From positions 1 through 55,717 of the forward strand of contig NZ_RQEY01000024.1 of assembly GCF_004770105.1 (NCBI RefSeq): 55,717 nucleotides of DNA, given 5' to 3'. Of this stretch, positions 1 to 7,953 are shown in pieces; position 1 is the stretch's first letter, and the number at the start of each line of letters is the position of its first letter. The notes below the pieces were generated by a model, which was not told the DNA's origin, searched no databases, and saw only the letters and a program-made list of their open reading frames with translations. The stretch is from Leptospira andrefontaineae (GTDB lineage: Bacteria > Spirochaetota > Leptospiria > Leptospirales > Leptospiraceae). The position numbers and the translations under genes are program-made.

Positions 1-75
1 CTTCGGTATATCATCCTGCAGGCCATGAGCAGCCTTATAGACGGTGATATCGTTCCAACCCTCACGGATAAGAAA
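1..75. repeat. 75-bp direct terminal repeat, left copy (circular join)
   Basis: Bases 1-75 are identical to bases 55643-55717. A gene reads in frame across the join, so this is most simply the overlap left when a circular molecule is written linearly. The true circle would then be 55,642 bp. A short exact terminal redundancy in a linear virion DNA is the alternative. Confidence 0.95.
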
Positions 76-477
76 TTTCAGAAGTTCAGAATCCTCAATC
101 GAAACAATTCCACCCTCAACAATTATTTTGGTTGGGCTTGAAACAGTTGGATAAGGCACAAACATTTCACCATCTGCAGGAACATGAAATTTTGCTCTGT
201 ATGTTTGCTTTAGTGCATCCTTCGTTTCTTGCTTATCATCCTTAATTTCTGGAGGAGTATTGATCTTCTCTTGATCAGGAATCGTTTTCTGTTCCACTGA
301 TGGTGTGTCATTCGTTAACTCTTGAGATTCCCTCTCGGAAAGCGGAGATAACATTTCACCATCTGCAGGAACATGAATCTCTGCATTGCCGTTTTTTTCG
401 GGGATTGTAAGTTCTTGAGGAATCGGAGACGGATTTTGGTCCGCCTCCTCTTGCTCTGGTCTGTTAACTTTACCCAT
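1..477 (-). CDS. Head-region protein, N-terminal part (continues across the circular join)
   Basis: Unrecognised. It starts at ATG 477, 3 bases after the capsid stop, and runs off the left edge. It continues at 55717-55433, giving a 228-residue protein. The N-terminal ~110 residues are hydrophilic, rich in P/E/Q/N/K and probably disordered. They contain the motif HVPADGEM twice, and the DNA is a 28-bp exact repeat. The C-terminal part holds two similar short blocks of the form I-V-x-G-G-I-V-S-I-E-D and I-V-N-N-V-V-R-V-D-D, each followed by an acidic/aliphatic helix ending near an EGW or ESGF sequence. This suggests an internally duplicated small fold. Position between capsid and connector genes suggests a head decoration or head-completion role, which is inference. 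Confidence 0.8.
   Translation of the reverse strand, partial: MGKVNRPEQEEADQNPSPIPQELTIPEKNGNAEIHVPADGEMLSPLSERESQELTNDTPSVEQKTIPDQEKINTPPEIKDDKQETKDALKQTYRAKFHVPADGEMFVPYPTVSSPTKIIVEGGIVSIEDSELLKFLIREGWNDITVYKAAHGLQDDIPK
161..188. repeat. 28-bp direct repeat, copy 1
   Basis: Exact 28-base repeat of 350-377, inside the disordered N-terminal half of the gene that crosses the join. It encodes the repeated peptide HVPADGEM. Confidence 0.9.
350..377. repeat. 28-bp direct repeat, copy 2
   Basis: Second exact copy of the repeat at 161-188, 189 bases away (63 codons, in frame), so it duplicates a peptide segment without breaking the reading frame. Confidence 0.9.
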
Positions 478-480
478 GGA

Positions 481-1983
481 TTACTCCGGTTTAAGTCCGT
501 TAATAATAACAGAGCTTTGTTCAAATCTCATCGTCGGGGTACCATATGAATATAGCATCGCCTCAACGTAATCACCTTGCTCTTGAATTTGCTTTACAGT
601 GGTAAAGCCCGTTTCTAACGAAGGGGATTCGTCAAGATACTTGAATCCACCCATTCCTTGGAGATCATCCAAGTCCCATAGAAGAACACTCTCACTGTTA
701 ACTCCTGCATCCGCAACTGGTGGGAGATCATCCTTCATTTTCCCATAAACACCCTGCGAAGGAATTCCGGAAGAATCGGAAGTAATAGTTTTTACATCAA
801 TGGAAGTTACATATCCGGTAGGGTCGCCATCAGCGTTGTATGTCCTTGCTGCGTAGACTCCGACTAATCGGTAATCAGCAGCAACACCGGTTGTACAAGC
901 ATACACTCGATACCAAATCGCATTTTTGTCTTGAGCAAATTGAATTGTAACCTTTTGCGCTGATCCGCCACCGTTCACTACAATGTTGGCTGGCGCGGAT
1001 GCCATGGATTGACCAGTGAAATTGCCAGTTACATCCAACTTTCTCATAATCTTAGTTACTTTAAAGTAATAGGTAGCATTCGCTAAACTACCACCTGTTG
1101 CAGCTTGAGATAGGATTATCGAACCCATTGTATCAATGGAAGGATTGGAATAGCCTCCACCTAGTAGTGTGGTAACTCTGATTGGAATGCCGAGTAGAGT
1201 CTGAGGCCAAAGACCAACGTGAGTAGAAAATGGAAGACCGCTATTATTGGCAGCGTTCACATCTTGAGTGATTCGCACTTTATCTAAAGCGAAATCGGAA
1301 AGATATCCGGCCATTTCAGGGGTCATTAACCAAACTCGTTTGTTCGCCTCACCACCATTCCTCATTGATCTTACGTATGCGTTTTTAAATACATTGATGT
1401 TAGTCGGCTTTGTTGGAACACCGTTTGTAAATGCACTTACTCTGTTAGTTTGAATGTTGACATCTAGAGAGTTTTCCCATCCGCCAAATGCCTTGTCCGA
1501 AGGGTTTCCAAGTATTGGATTATCCCAAAGAATCCCTAAAGCAAAGTCCATTGAAAAAGCACGTGCTTCCGCGGCCCAAGTTGCGGAGACCATGTCGATA
1601 TAATCTTCCGAAGACTTCTTTGCAAGATTCCAAACTTTGACTCTCGATTTCTTCGCTTTGATATACACTTCACCACGGTCGAATGGAGAAGATCTATATT
1701 CACCTTGACCCTTCTCTCCAGAGAACGATCCAGGATCACGAAAGCCTGTTTGCTTCGGATATTCATACTTGCGGGAACCCGGCAATCCCTCCGATTTAAA
1801 CGGAGTTGCATCAACCAATTCGTTAATGGGATTCATATACTGAATCATATTCGTCAAACGTTGAGAAAGCGCATAAGGAATCAAAGCTGGTGCGTCGGAG
1901 ACGCCTGCGCCTGTTGCCTTATACACTTGCTGGATGGACTTTACAAGGTTTTCTTCGATTTTTGATAGTAGAGCATTATCCAT
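481..1983 (-). CDS. Major capsid protein (HK97-fold, predicted)
   Basis: 500 residues, just downstream of the protease-scaffold gene (8-base overlap), which is the usual place for the capsid. Residues ~1-290 look like the capsid core: an N-terminal helix, a stretch of PGSRKYEYPKQTG type for the N-arm, then alternating strands and helices. Residues ~290-420 are rich in G/T/V/Y with beta-strand patterning (for example ATYYFKVTKI and WYRVYACTTG), and look like an inserted Ig/FnIII-like domain. The chain then returns to core sequence near LLWDLDDLQG. No homologue search was done; the call rests on context, length and pattern. Confidence 0.8.
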   Translation of the reverse strand: MDNALLSKIEENLVKSIQQVYKATGAGVSDAPALIPYALSQRLTNMIQYMNPINELVDATPFKSEGLPGSRKYEYPKQTGFRDPGSFSGEKGQGEYRSSPFDRGEVYIKAKKSRVKVWNLAKKSSEDYIDMVSATWAAEARAFSMDFALGILWDNPILGNPSDKAFGGWENSLDVNIQTNRVSAFTNGVPTKPTNINVFKNAYVRSMRNGGEANKRVWLMTPEMAGYLSDFALDKVRITQDVNAANNSGLPFSTHVGLWPQTLLGIPIRVTTLLGGGYSNPSIDTMGSIILSQAATGGSLANATYYFKVTKIMRKLDVTGNFTGQSMASAPANIVVNGGGSAQKVTIQFAQDKNAIWYRVYACTTGVAADYRLVGVYAARTYNADGDPTGYVTSIDVKTITSDSSGIPSQGVYGKMKDDLPPVADAGVNSESVLLWDLDDLQGMGGFKYLDESPSLETGFTTVKQIQEQGDYVEAMLYSYGTPTMRFEQSSVIINGLKPE

Positions 1984-3667
1984 TACTCTTTTCTCCTGGG
2001 AAAGATTTCTTAAGAGTTTCTCTTAATTCCTTAACTGTAGTTTGCGCGTTTGGTGGTTGGGACTGATCCTGTGGTTTAGCAACAAGCTCTACTCCTAAAG
2101 TTGCTAAAGGAGCGGATAGCGCCTTGATAACAACTTCCGCATTCTGACCTACTGTTGCAGGTTGACCTGACTGCCCGCCTTGTTTTGGAGGAGGTGCCTG
2201 CTTGTTCACGATTCCGACCGTTGCAATCTTATCGAAGATATCGCATAGTCCGACTAGGACGTTGTTCTGGTCGGCAAGCTGCTTCTTAAGAACTGCTAGT
2301 TCGGAATTCATGCCGAGCATCGGGTTAGCAGCCTTTCTAATTTCACCGGTGATGCGTTTGATCTCGTTGTCCGGAACTCCTAATTTCTTTAGGTTCGCAG
2401 CTGTCTTGTTGATCTCGGACTCAACGTTCGGATCAGCCATTTCGGAAACGGCGTCTTTGTTCTTCTTCTTTTCCGGATCATCATCCTGTTTGCCGTCTTC
2501 GGATTCCTTTGCAGCAGTAGCCTGCTCGGTAGATCCTTGTCCTGGGTTTAGGAGAGTATTGAATATTTCTCCTAACTGATTGAGCGCTTGTTGCACTTGT
2601 TGTGCCAAGGCCTGTTTCTGATCATCGCTGGCGGGTTGTTGTCCACCTGCAGCGGGATCTCCACCGGCATTGTCTTTGTTCTTATCCTCGTCGGACGGAT
2701 CCGTAGAGGTTGCCTGGTCTCCCATATTGTCTCCTGTGGCGGAATCCGCCGTTGATTCGTTTTCGTTGTCTGGAAAATTAAAATTGTATTTCGCGAACAT
2801 TCCTAGACGAAGGTCTCGGTATTCGTCATAAAGAGCGGTAAGTCTTGCTTGTTTGTTTTCTGGAGTGTCTTCCGACTCGAGAACCTCTTGCTCTTTCTTA
2901 CTGAGAGCGCTTTCAGTTTCCCATGTCTCATCATAGAAATTTCTCACTCGATCACGCGCTTGAATTTCCTCTGAGAGCTCGCCTTTGCTTACCGGTTTCG
3001 GTTTGCCCTCTTTCGCTGAATGGAATTGCTTAAAGACTTTTTCGATCGTGGAGAAATCTTCCTGAGGATAGGCACCACGTGTCACCGCTGCAACCGCATC
3101 GATCTCAATCCAATCAAGATCATTTCCGGATTCCGTTTTGATTACATCCTTCTCATCAAGAAGACCTTGGATTGAGAATTGGCAGATTCGCGTAGGTCGT
3201 TTATAAGGCTCCTCACCGCGAGTCATCGCCCAAAACTGTTTTGCTTTCTTTACGTATGCGATGTCAAAGTTCGGATTGTCCTCTACGTCGAAGTCATCGA
3301 ATAAACGGAAAACAGTTTTCCACTCTCCTTGCTCATCGATGAATGATTGAGTATCGTCTAATATTCCGATTTGATTTTCGAGAAGGTTGTCTGTGTGCGG
3401 ATGAACTAAGAGAATGGATTTTTCTTTTGACTGTTGCTCGAAACCTTTGACGCACTTATCCGTCATTCGTTCCGTGTGCGCATCGCGCTTGAGAGATCCG
3501 GAAGAAGTCCCAACGACGTATTTTCTTTCACGTCCGCTCGCGTCTTTCTTGACGAATGTTGATTTTTGAATTGGATCTCTTCGGTAGTGAAGAGCTTTGA
3601 ACGTCTCGTGAGACGCAGGAATGAGATCGATTGAAATTAAATGCTTTGTAGATGTAGATATGGCCAT
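1976..3667 (-). CDS. Prohead protease fused to scaffold
   Basis: 563 residues. The N-terminal ~215 residues resemble phage prohead proteases: a histidine in SILLVHPHTDN (near residue 87) and a serine in the strand CQFSIQG are the likely catalytic pair, and AVTRGAYPQED is the usual end of the domain. Residues ~215-330 are charged helix. Residues ~330-560 are low-complexity (D/N/G/Q-rich) plus predicted coiled coil, typical of a scaffold. One polypeptide would thus template the shell and then digest itself. It starts at ATG 3667 after a 107-base gap, the longest gap within the packaging/head run apart from the one before the small terminase. It overlaps the capsid gene by 8 bases. Confidence 0.75.
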   Translation of the reverse strand: MAISTSTKHLISIDLIPASHETFKALHYRRDPIQKSTFVKKDASGRERKYVVGTSSGSLKRDAHTERMTDKCVKGFEQQSKEKSILLVHPHTDNLLENQIGILDDTQSFIDEQGEWKTVFRLFDDFDVEDNPNFDIAYVKKAKQFWAMTRGEEPYKRPTRICQFSIQGLLDEKDVIKTESGNDLDWIEIDAVAAVTRGAYPQEDFSTIEKVFKQFHSAKEGKPKPVSKGELSEEIQARDRVRNFYDETWETESALSKKEQEVLESEDTPENKQARLTALYDEYRDLRLGMFAKYNFNFPDNENESTADSATGDNMGDQATSTDPSDEDKNKDNAGGDPAAGGQQPASDDQKQALAQQVQQALNQLGEIFNTLLNPGQGSTEQATAAKESEDGKQDDDPEKKKNKDAVSEMADPNVESEINKTAANLKKLGVPDNEIKRITGEIRKAANPMLGMNSELAVLKKQLADQNNVLVGLCDIFDKIATVGIVNKQAPPPKQGGQSGQPATVGQNAEVVIKALSAPLATLGVELVAKPQDQSQPPNAQTTVKELRETLKKSFPGEKSNG

Positions 3668-3774
3668 GGTACGTCTTTAGCGACGATCCCAACCCGGTGG
3701 CCATTCCGAGCAGGATCGGTTGATCGAGGTTTGCCTAACCCGAGACCAAACTAAAGAGCAAGTATTTTTTTATT
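3668..3774. other. 107-bp gap upstream of the protease-scaffold gene
   Basis: Unusual in a run where genes normally overlap. The minus strand contains AATAAAAAAATACTTGC followed by GC-rich text, and no Shine-Dalgarno sequence stands before ATG 3667. A capsid-specific promoter or 5' leader is possible, but I see no clear -35/-10 pair. Confidence 0.3.
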
Positions 3775-4458
3775 TTATCCGAGGAATTTTTTGAGGATAC
3801 GATCGAGTTCTTCAAGCATCTCTGCACGAATCTCTTTTTTGATTTCTTCTACCTGTGATCTAACACTTTTGGAAGCCACTTTTGGAGATCTGTCCTCGTA
3901 TTCTCCGAAGTCTTCGAGCTTTATACTTTCCGAATACCGTGCGAGGCTTCTATGGATGGCATGGCGATCAAAGTAAGAGCATTCTTTTTCTACCATCGCA
4001 TGATCTTCAAGATACTGTTCAATGTATGCGTCTTTGTCGATCGTGATTGAACGTTCTCGCCTCCGATCTAATATGATATCGGAGTTTTCTAAATCATCGA
4101 ATGCAGCAGGTCCAGAATAAATGTCGAAAGGATCACCTTTAGGGATTATTCCGAGAGCATGGTAAGTCCCCATATATTCGGGGCGTATCGTACAGATTCC
4201 AGTGCAAACTCGCTTTAGCGGGCAATTCTTTACGTCCAGCCAGAGAGAAATATCGTACACTCTTTCTCCAGATACGTACAATTCTGATCCTTTAAGCAAA
4301 GAGACCAAGGAAATTAGGCGCTTAAATTGCTTGGAGAGCTCCTCCGACCTTACTATGAGCAGGGATTTGGAGCGAGATTGTTCGAATTTTCCGGAAATGT
4401 GCAATGCCTCTGGAATATTTCCCGAATGACTCTTGGAATTAAACCGGATTTCGAACAT
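3775..4458 (-). CDS. Unknown head-region protein
   Basis: 227 residues, start ATG 4458. Not recognised. The N-terminal half is mixed alpha/beta with a KNCPLKRVCTGIC segment carrying three cysteines. The last ~50 residues are a highly charged helix (EEIKKEIRAEMLEELDRILKK), probably coiled coil. It lies between the gpF-like gene and the protease-scaffold gene, so a minor head role is likely but unproven. Confidence 0.6.
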   Translation of the reverse strand: MFEIRFNSKSHSGNIPEALHISGKFEQSRSKSLLIVRSEELSKQFKRLISLVSLLKGSELYVSGERVYDISLWLDVKNCPLKRVCTGICTIRPEYMGTYHALGIIPKGDPFDIYSGPAAFDDLENSDIILDRRRERSITIDKDAYIEQYLEDHAMVEKECSYFDRHAIHRSLARYSESIKLEDFGEYEDRSPKVASKSVRSQVEEIKKEIRAEMLEELDRILKKFLG

Positions 4459-4508
4459 TCTGAAAGCGTAACATTGCTCAGTTTTGTTTGTCCACCCCTT
4501 TTAATTGC

Positions 4509-5648
4509 TCACTTCTTGGTAAGTTGTACAATCTGAACACTTTTAATGTAGTTGAAGAGAAAATCCTTTTGGTCCCCAGGCGATTCACTCCTAGGCTTAC
4601 TCGGTGGTGGCTTCTTTACGATACGATATCGTTCCTCACAATTGCAACCTATGATCTCCCCAGCGGGTAACGAAGGATCGTGAGGACCCTCCACCATGTA
4701 GGTCTTTCCATCAGCGCCCTTGAGTTTGAATTTCTTATCCATAGGGATTTCTGATTTCGTCGTCATGCTTTGGTGATTGTCCCTCGCATTTTTGGAAAGG
4801 GATCCGTTGTGGACCCAGGATTTCATTATAGAGAAGTCTGGAAGTTCTTTCTGCGTCATCTTGAGGTATTCTCTTCTCACCCCGTTCAAGAGAGTCCGCG
4901 TCTCTGTCACTGCGATGGTATGCAAATTCGATGGTATTCCGTAAGGAGGAGAGTTCTTGGTATAACCCTCGAAGTATCCTTTCAATGCGGTTTCTACTTT
5001 TTTTGAAATGTCTTTGCGTATCGCGCCGGTCTTTGTTTGCGTAGGCTCCGCATCAAGGACACGTTTAATCACCTTCCGAATCTCATCTCGGCGGGTTTGC
5101 GACAAAAGTTTCGCTTTGTCCGCACCCTTAATCAGTGAAGAGGATCGTTTTAGGGCATAGGAAATTTCCGGAGGTCCGAAGTCTTTCTCCTTATCTCCTT
5201 TCGGGAGGATGCTCTTTAAATTCTTGTGAAGGCGATCCTTGTCGGCTTGGAGTATTGAGGATGAGATTTTTTCCTGATTTTCTACTACGATCCGCTTTAT
5301 AAGATCTGAGTAATTCTTTCCATCCCACTTCCCTTTATACTGAGACTTTAGCTTTGCCCATGCAATTGCACGAATTGGATCCGGACCATCATCGTCATCA
5401 TCTGCAGCATTCGAAGTCTTGTTTCCCTTATCCTTGATTACTTCTATAGTAATGGGATCATGATCGAAAAGGTCAGAGATCGCGTCTTCGACCTGTTGTG
5501 CGGACCACTTCTTAGCAACACCCTTCCGAAGAAGTGAAAGGGATTGTTCCTGAACTACGATAAAGACCGTCTTGAGCTCCGCTACCATATCATAGGTCAG
5601 ATCAAAGAACTGCTTAGACTGAATAACAGGCTGGTAGAATTTCTTCAC
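4509..5648 (-). CDS. Phage head morphogenesis protein (Mu gpF / SPP1 gp7-like)
   Basis: 379 residues from GTG 5648, whose codon overlaps the upstream stop (GTGA). The C-terminal third carries the family signature: AVTETRTLLNGVRREYL, then SWVHNGSLSKNARDNHQSM, and near the end PHDPSLPAGEIIGCNCEERYR. The N-terminal two thirds are helical and charged. Family members are minor capsid proteins that act next to the portal early in head assembly, which matches its place downstream of the portal gene. Confidence 0.85.
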   Translation of the reverse strand: MKKFYQPVIQSKQFFDLTYDMVAELKTVFIVVQEQSLSLLRKGVAKKWSAQQVEDAISDLFDHDPITIEVIKDKGNKTSNAADDDDDGPDPIRAIAWAKLKSQYKGKWDGKNYSDLIKRIVVENQEKISSSILQADKDRLHKNLKSILPKGDKEKDFGPPEISYALKRSSSLIKGADKAKLLSQTRRDEIRKVIKRVLDAEPTQTKTGAIRKDISKKVETALKGYFEGYTKNSPPYGIPSNLHTIAVTETRTLLNGVRREYLKMTQKELPDFSIMKSWVHNGSLSKNARDNHQSMTTKSEIPMDKKFKLKGADGKTYMVEGPHDPSLPAGEIIGCNCEERYRIVKKPPPSKPRSESPGDQKDFLFNYIKSVQIVQLTKK

Positions 5649-5842
5649 GATACTTGCACCAGATATTTGTATTTTGTCATCTTCATCAGCTGCTTGTTTG
5701 GTAGCTCTACGTAGAAGTATAAATGTTCGCGATCCTCTTCCATAGTCTCGTGAAGGATCCGACTTAGATATACAAATCCCCCGATCGTTACGTTGAGATG
5801 AGAATCATCCCTTAACAGGAGCCGGGTTCTTATGATTTCCAT
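5645..5842 (-). CDS. Small hypothetical protein between portal and gpF genes
   Basis: 65 residues, ATG 5842, overlapping the upstream gene by 38 bases and the gpF-like gene by GTGA. Basic N-terminus, then predicted strands (LNVTIGGFVYLSRIL and HLYFYVELPN). No motif recognised. Coupling on both sides suggests it is translated with the head genes. Confidence 0.6.
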   Translation of the reverse strand: MEIIRTRLLLRDDSHLNVTIGGFVYLSRILHETMEEDREHLYFYVELPNKQLMKMTKYKYLVQVS

Positions 5843-6206
5843 GTTTCCAGAACTTCAAGTTCCTTAATCCCTGTTTCACCTTGAAGCGGACGATGCGGAA
5901 GGTTCCCTTCACATAGTACCAGAAGGGAGCTGGGCGAACGATGATGTACTGAAACTTGTTATTCGGCTTTGCTAGATAGTCCGTTACCGTGACGTACATC
6001 TTCCCATTTAGAGGCCACACGTAACCTTTCGGAATTATGAGAGCATGGCCTTTCCGTCGTTTAAGCTTTACCGGGATTTCTATATTGTTTCGGTTCCTCC
6101 ATTGAAGAACCTTCTTCAATAGGACAAGGATTCCAACCATGAGAAGGACCTGGACGGATCTCCAAAAAGAGAGTTGGACGGGTTGTTGTGCGGTGGCTGT
6201 ACTCAT
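5805..6206 (-). CDS. Small single-pass membrane protein in the head operon
   Basis: 133 residues, ATG 6206 overlapping the portal stop (ATGA). One hydrophobic segment at residues ~17-35 (VQVLLMVGILVLLKKVL), then a strongly basic tail rich in K/R with aromatic clusters (RPAPFWYYVKGTFR). A membrane protein between portal and gpF is unusual. It could be a membrane-located assembly or entry factor, or a misplaced host-interaction gene. Function unknown. Confidence 0.6.
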   Translation of the reverse strand: MSTATAQQPVQLSFWRSVQVLLMVGILVLLKKVLQWRNRNNIEIPVKLKRRKGHALIIPKGYVWPLNGKMYVTVTDYLAKPNNKFQYIIVRPAPFWYYVKGTFRIVRFKVKQGLRNLKFWKHGNHKNPAPVKG

Positions 6207-7846
6207 AGTTTTTTCCTTAGTTCCTTTAATTCTTTAATCGAATTCATTAGATCGTCGGTGCTCGGTGATGCATTCGAGGTTGGGAGTTCGTCGTCAGCAG
6301 GATTGCTAGTTGGATCCATTCCCAGGATCGTTTCCCGTATCTCATTGGCAGAAACGGAAAGAGAATCGCGAGCCTCCTTGGCTTTTGCGAATTTCTCGGA
6401 GTCGCTATCCGTGGACATGTGACGGAGTTCCCAGAGGATAGGTCTTCCTCCGTTATCAGTCATCTTTCCAAAACGATTCGGGAAGATTTCAAATGTGAAT
6501 AGCTTCTCGAGCGCGGTAGCCAAAGGCTTTATAGACTGTAAATTATAAAGTTCTCGTTGCGATTCGGCTCCTGCTTTCGCAATCATACCGCCAGTGTCTG
6601 TTACTCCGAGTTCATTGGGTGTTGCTCCGAACACTCGCCCGATGATTTTCTCGATCTTATCTTCTCGCGCTGCATGATCGGCGATGGTATTCTCTTTCGA
6701 GAGGTCGAAGAGTTTCGCATCATTTCCTTTTTGCTTAAGCATCCGGACTGCTTTGTCCTTCTGTTTCTCGTTCAGGATTTGCTCTTGTCGTTCTAAGTCT
6801 CGCGGATCCACCTTCGTGAAATCGTTCATCTGCTCCCCTGTCGGAAGTTGCATATTTGAATCCACTACAAAGATTACATACTGCGGTGGTTTCTCTTGAT
6901 TCGCATGTTCTGCCATGAAAGTTGCGAAATTAAAGTTTTCGGAAATCTGTTGAACGACGGCATCGAGTGGCTTCATCCCATAGACCACGGCGGAGTTCGG
7001 CATGTAGAATGACATGGCTAAGTCGGTCGGAAGGAAAAACTGAGGTTCCTGCATTCCATATCCGGACATTCCGTACATCAACTGAATATAGAATTCTGGC
7101 ATACCCGCTTTAATTCCGGGAACAGGAAAAACGGATCCGCCCGGAAGGACCCACAGCCCATCAAAGAAATCGTTTGGATTCTGAGTAGCAGCTCGTCCAT
7201 GGATAAGCATATCCTGAGCCCACTGCAAAACGTATTCATTAAATCCTTGAACGTTTGCTTCGCGATATACACCCTCATCGACGATTTCAAATTTCTTGGT
7301 AACCTGCATCCAATCTTCAATCTGAGCACATGAGATCCCCATTTCTTTCTTCTGAAATTTGGACCACATTCTCAAGCAGCCAGTAAAGTTTGAGAGGTCT
7401 TGCTTGAGCTCGAACGATCCTAGGTATCTCCAGATCTCTAAGTAGTATTTTTCCTTTCGGGCTTTGGAGTATAGGTTGATATCTGCATCGTCAATTTGAT
7501 CGTAACGCCACTTTAGAGCTTTGAGATCGTCTGCGATCTCGTCCTCTATCGATCGTGAAGGAACGACTTTTCGATCAAGACCTGCAAGGATTTGAGACCG
7601 TTGAGTTACAAGAGAGAATACGTTATGATTGAGCTTGAAGATTTCGAGACATTGCCAAGGATCCAGAGAAAACCAATTGTTTAGAACTTTGACCTTTGCA
7701 TTTCTTAGGGTTCCATGCTTATCTCTTGCCGATCGATTTACAAATGCCTCTGGAGAATATACCGCCCAACCTTGCCCTTGCGTGATCGGATCCGCGTTTC
7801 CAATCCGGAGAGATTCTTCTATACTGTAGGGATTCTTCTGGGCCAT
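6203..7846 (-). CDS. Portal protein (Mu gp29 / DUF935-like)
   Basis: 547 residues, ATG 7846, directly after terminase and before the gpF-like gene, which is the portal position in Mu-like heads. The middle contains the portal-type wing text (DMLIHGRAATQNPNDFFDG) and a region around GRVFGATPNELGVTDTGG that matches the helical stem motif seen in portals. The C-terminus is a long charged clip/barrel region. The dodecameric portal would form the DNA gate and bind terminase. Confidence 0.85.
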   Translation of the reverse strand: MAQKNPYSIEESLRIGNADPITQGQGWAVYSPEAFVNRSARDKHGTLRNAKVKVLNNWFSLDPWQCLEIFKLNHNVFSLVTQRSQILAGLDRKVVPSRSIEDEIADDLKALKWRYDQIDDADINLYSKARKEKYYLEIWRYLGSFELKQDLSNFTGCLRMWSKFQKKEMGISCAQIEDWMQVTKKFEIVDEGVYREANVQGFNEYVLQWAQDMLIHGRAATQNPNDFFDGLWVLPGGSVFPVPGIKAGMPEFYIQLMYGMSGYGMQEPQFFLPTDLAMSFYMPNSAVVYGMKPLDAVVQQISENFNFATFMAEHANQEKPPQYVIFVVDSNMQLPTGEQMNDFTKVDPRDLERQEQILNEKQKDKAVRMLKQKGNDAKLFDLSKENTIADHAAREDKIEKIIGRVFGATPNELGVTDTGGMIAKAGAESQRELYNLQSIKPLATALEKLFTFEIFPNRFGKMTDNGGRPILWELRHMSTDSDSEKFAKAKEARDSLSVSANEIRETILGMDPTSNPADDELPTSNASPSTDDLMNSIKELKELRKKL

Positions 7847-7848
7847 GG

Positions 7849-7953
7849 TTACTTTTCCTTGTTCTCTTCCGGTTTTTCAGGAGTGGAAGGAATCGGAGAT
7901 CTCGTTTGCTTGTATGCTCCTGTTCCTCTTGATTGCTTATACGTATTACTCAC
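7849..7953 (-). CDS. 34-residue ORF between terminase and portal
   Basis: GTG at 7953 overlaps the terminase stop (GTGA), with AGGTGAGG just upstream as a ribosome site. TAA at 7851-7849 ends two bases before the portal ATG, so it fills the gap exactly. The product is small, basic at the N-terminus and P/E/K-rich at the C-terminus, probably disordered. Exact fit and coupling argue for translation; function unknown. Confidence 0.55.
   Translation of the reverse strand: MSNTYKQSRGTGAYKQTRSPIPSTPEKPEENKEK

Noticed and set aside
1..75. Genuine short terminal redundancy of a linear virion genome
   Set aside because: The split lies in the middle of a gene and the repeat length is typical of a circular assembly overlap; kept only as an alternative.
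315..524. 69-codon minus-strand ORF over the capsid start
   Set aside because: It is in another frame of the capsid gene and the gene that crosses the join; it overlaps both.
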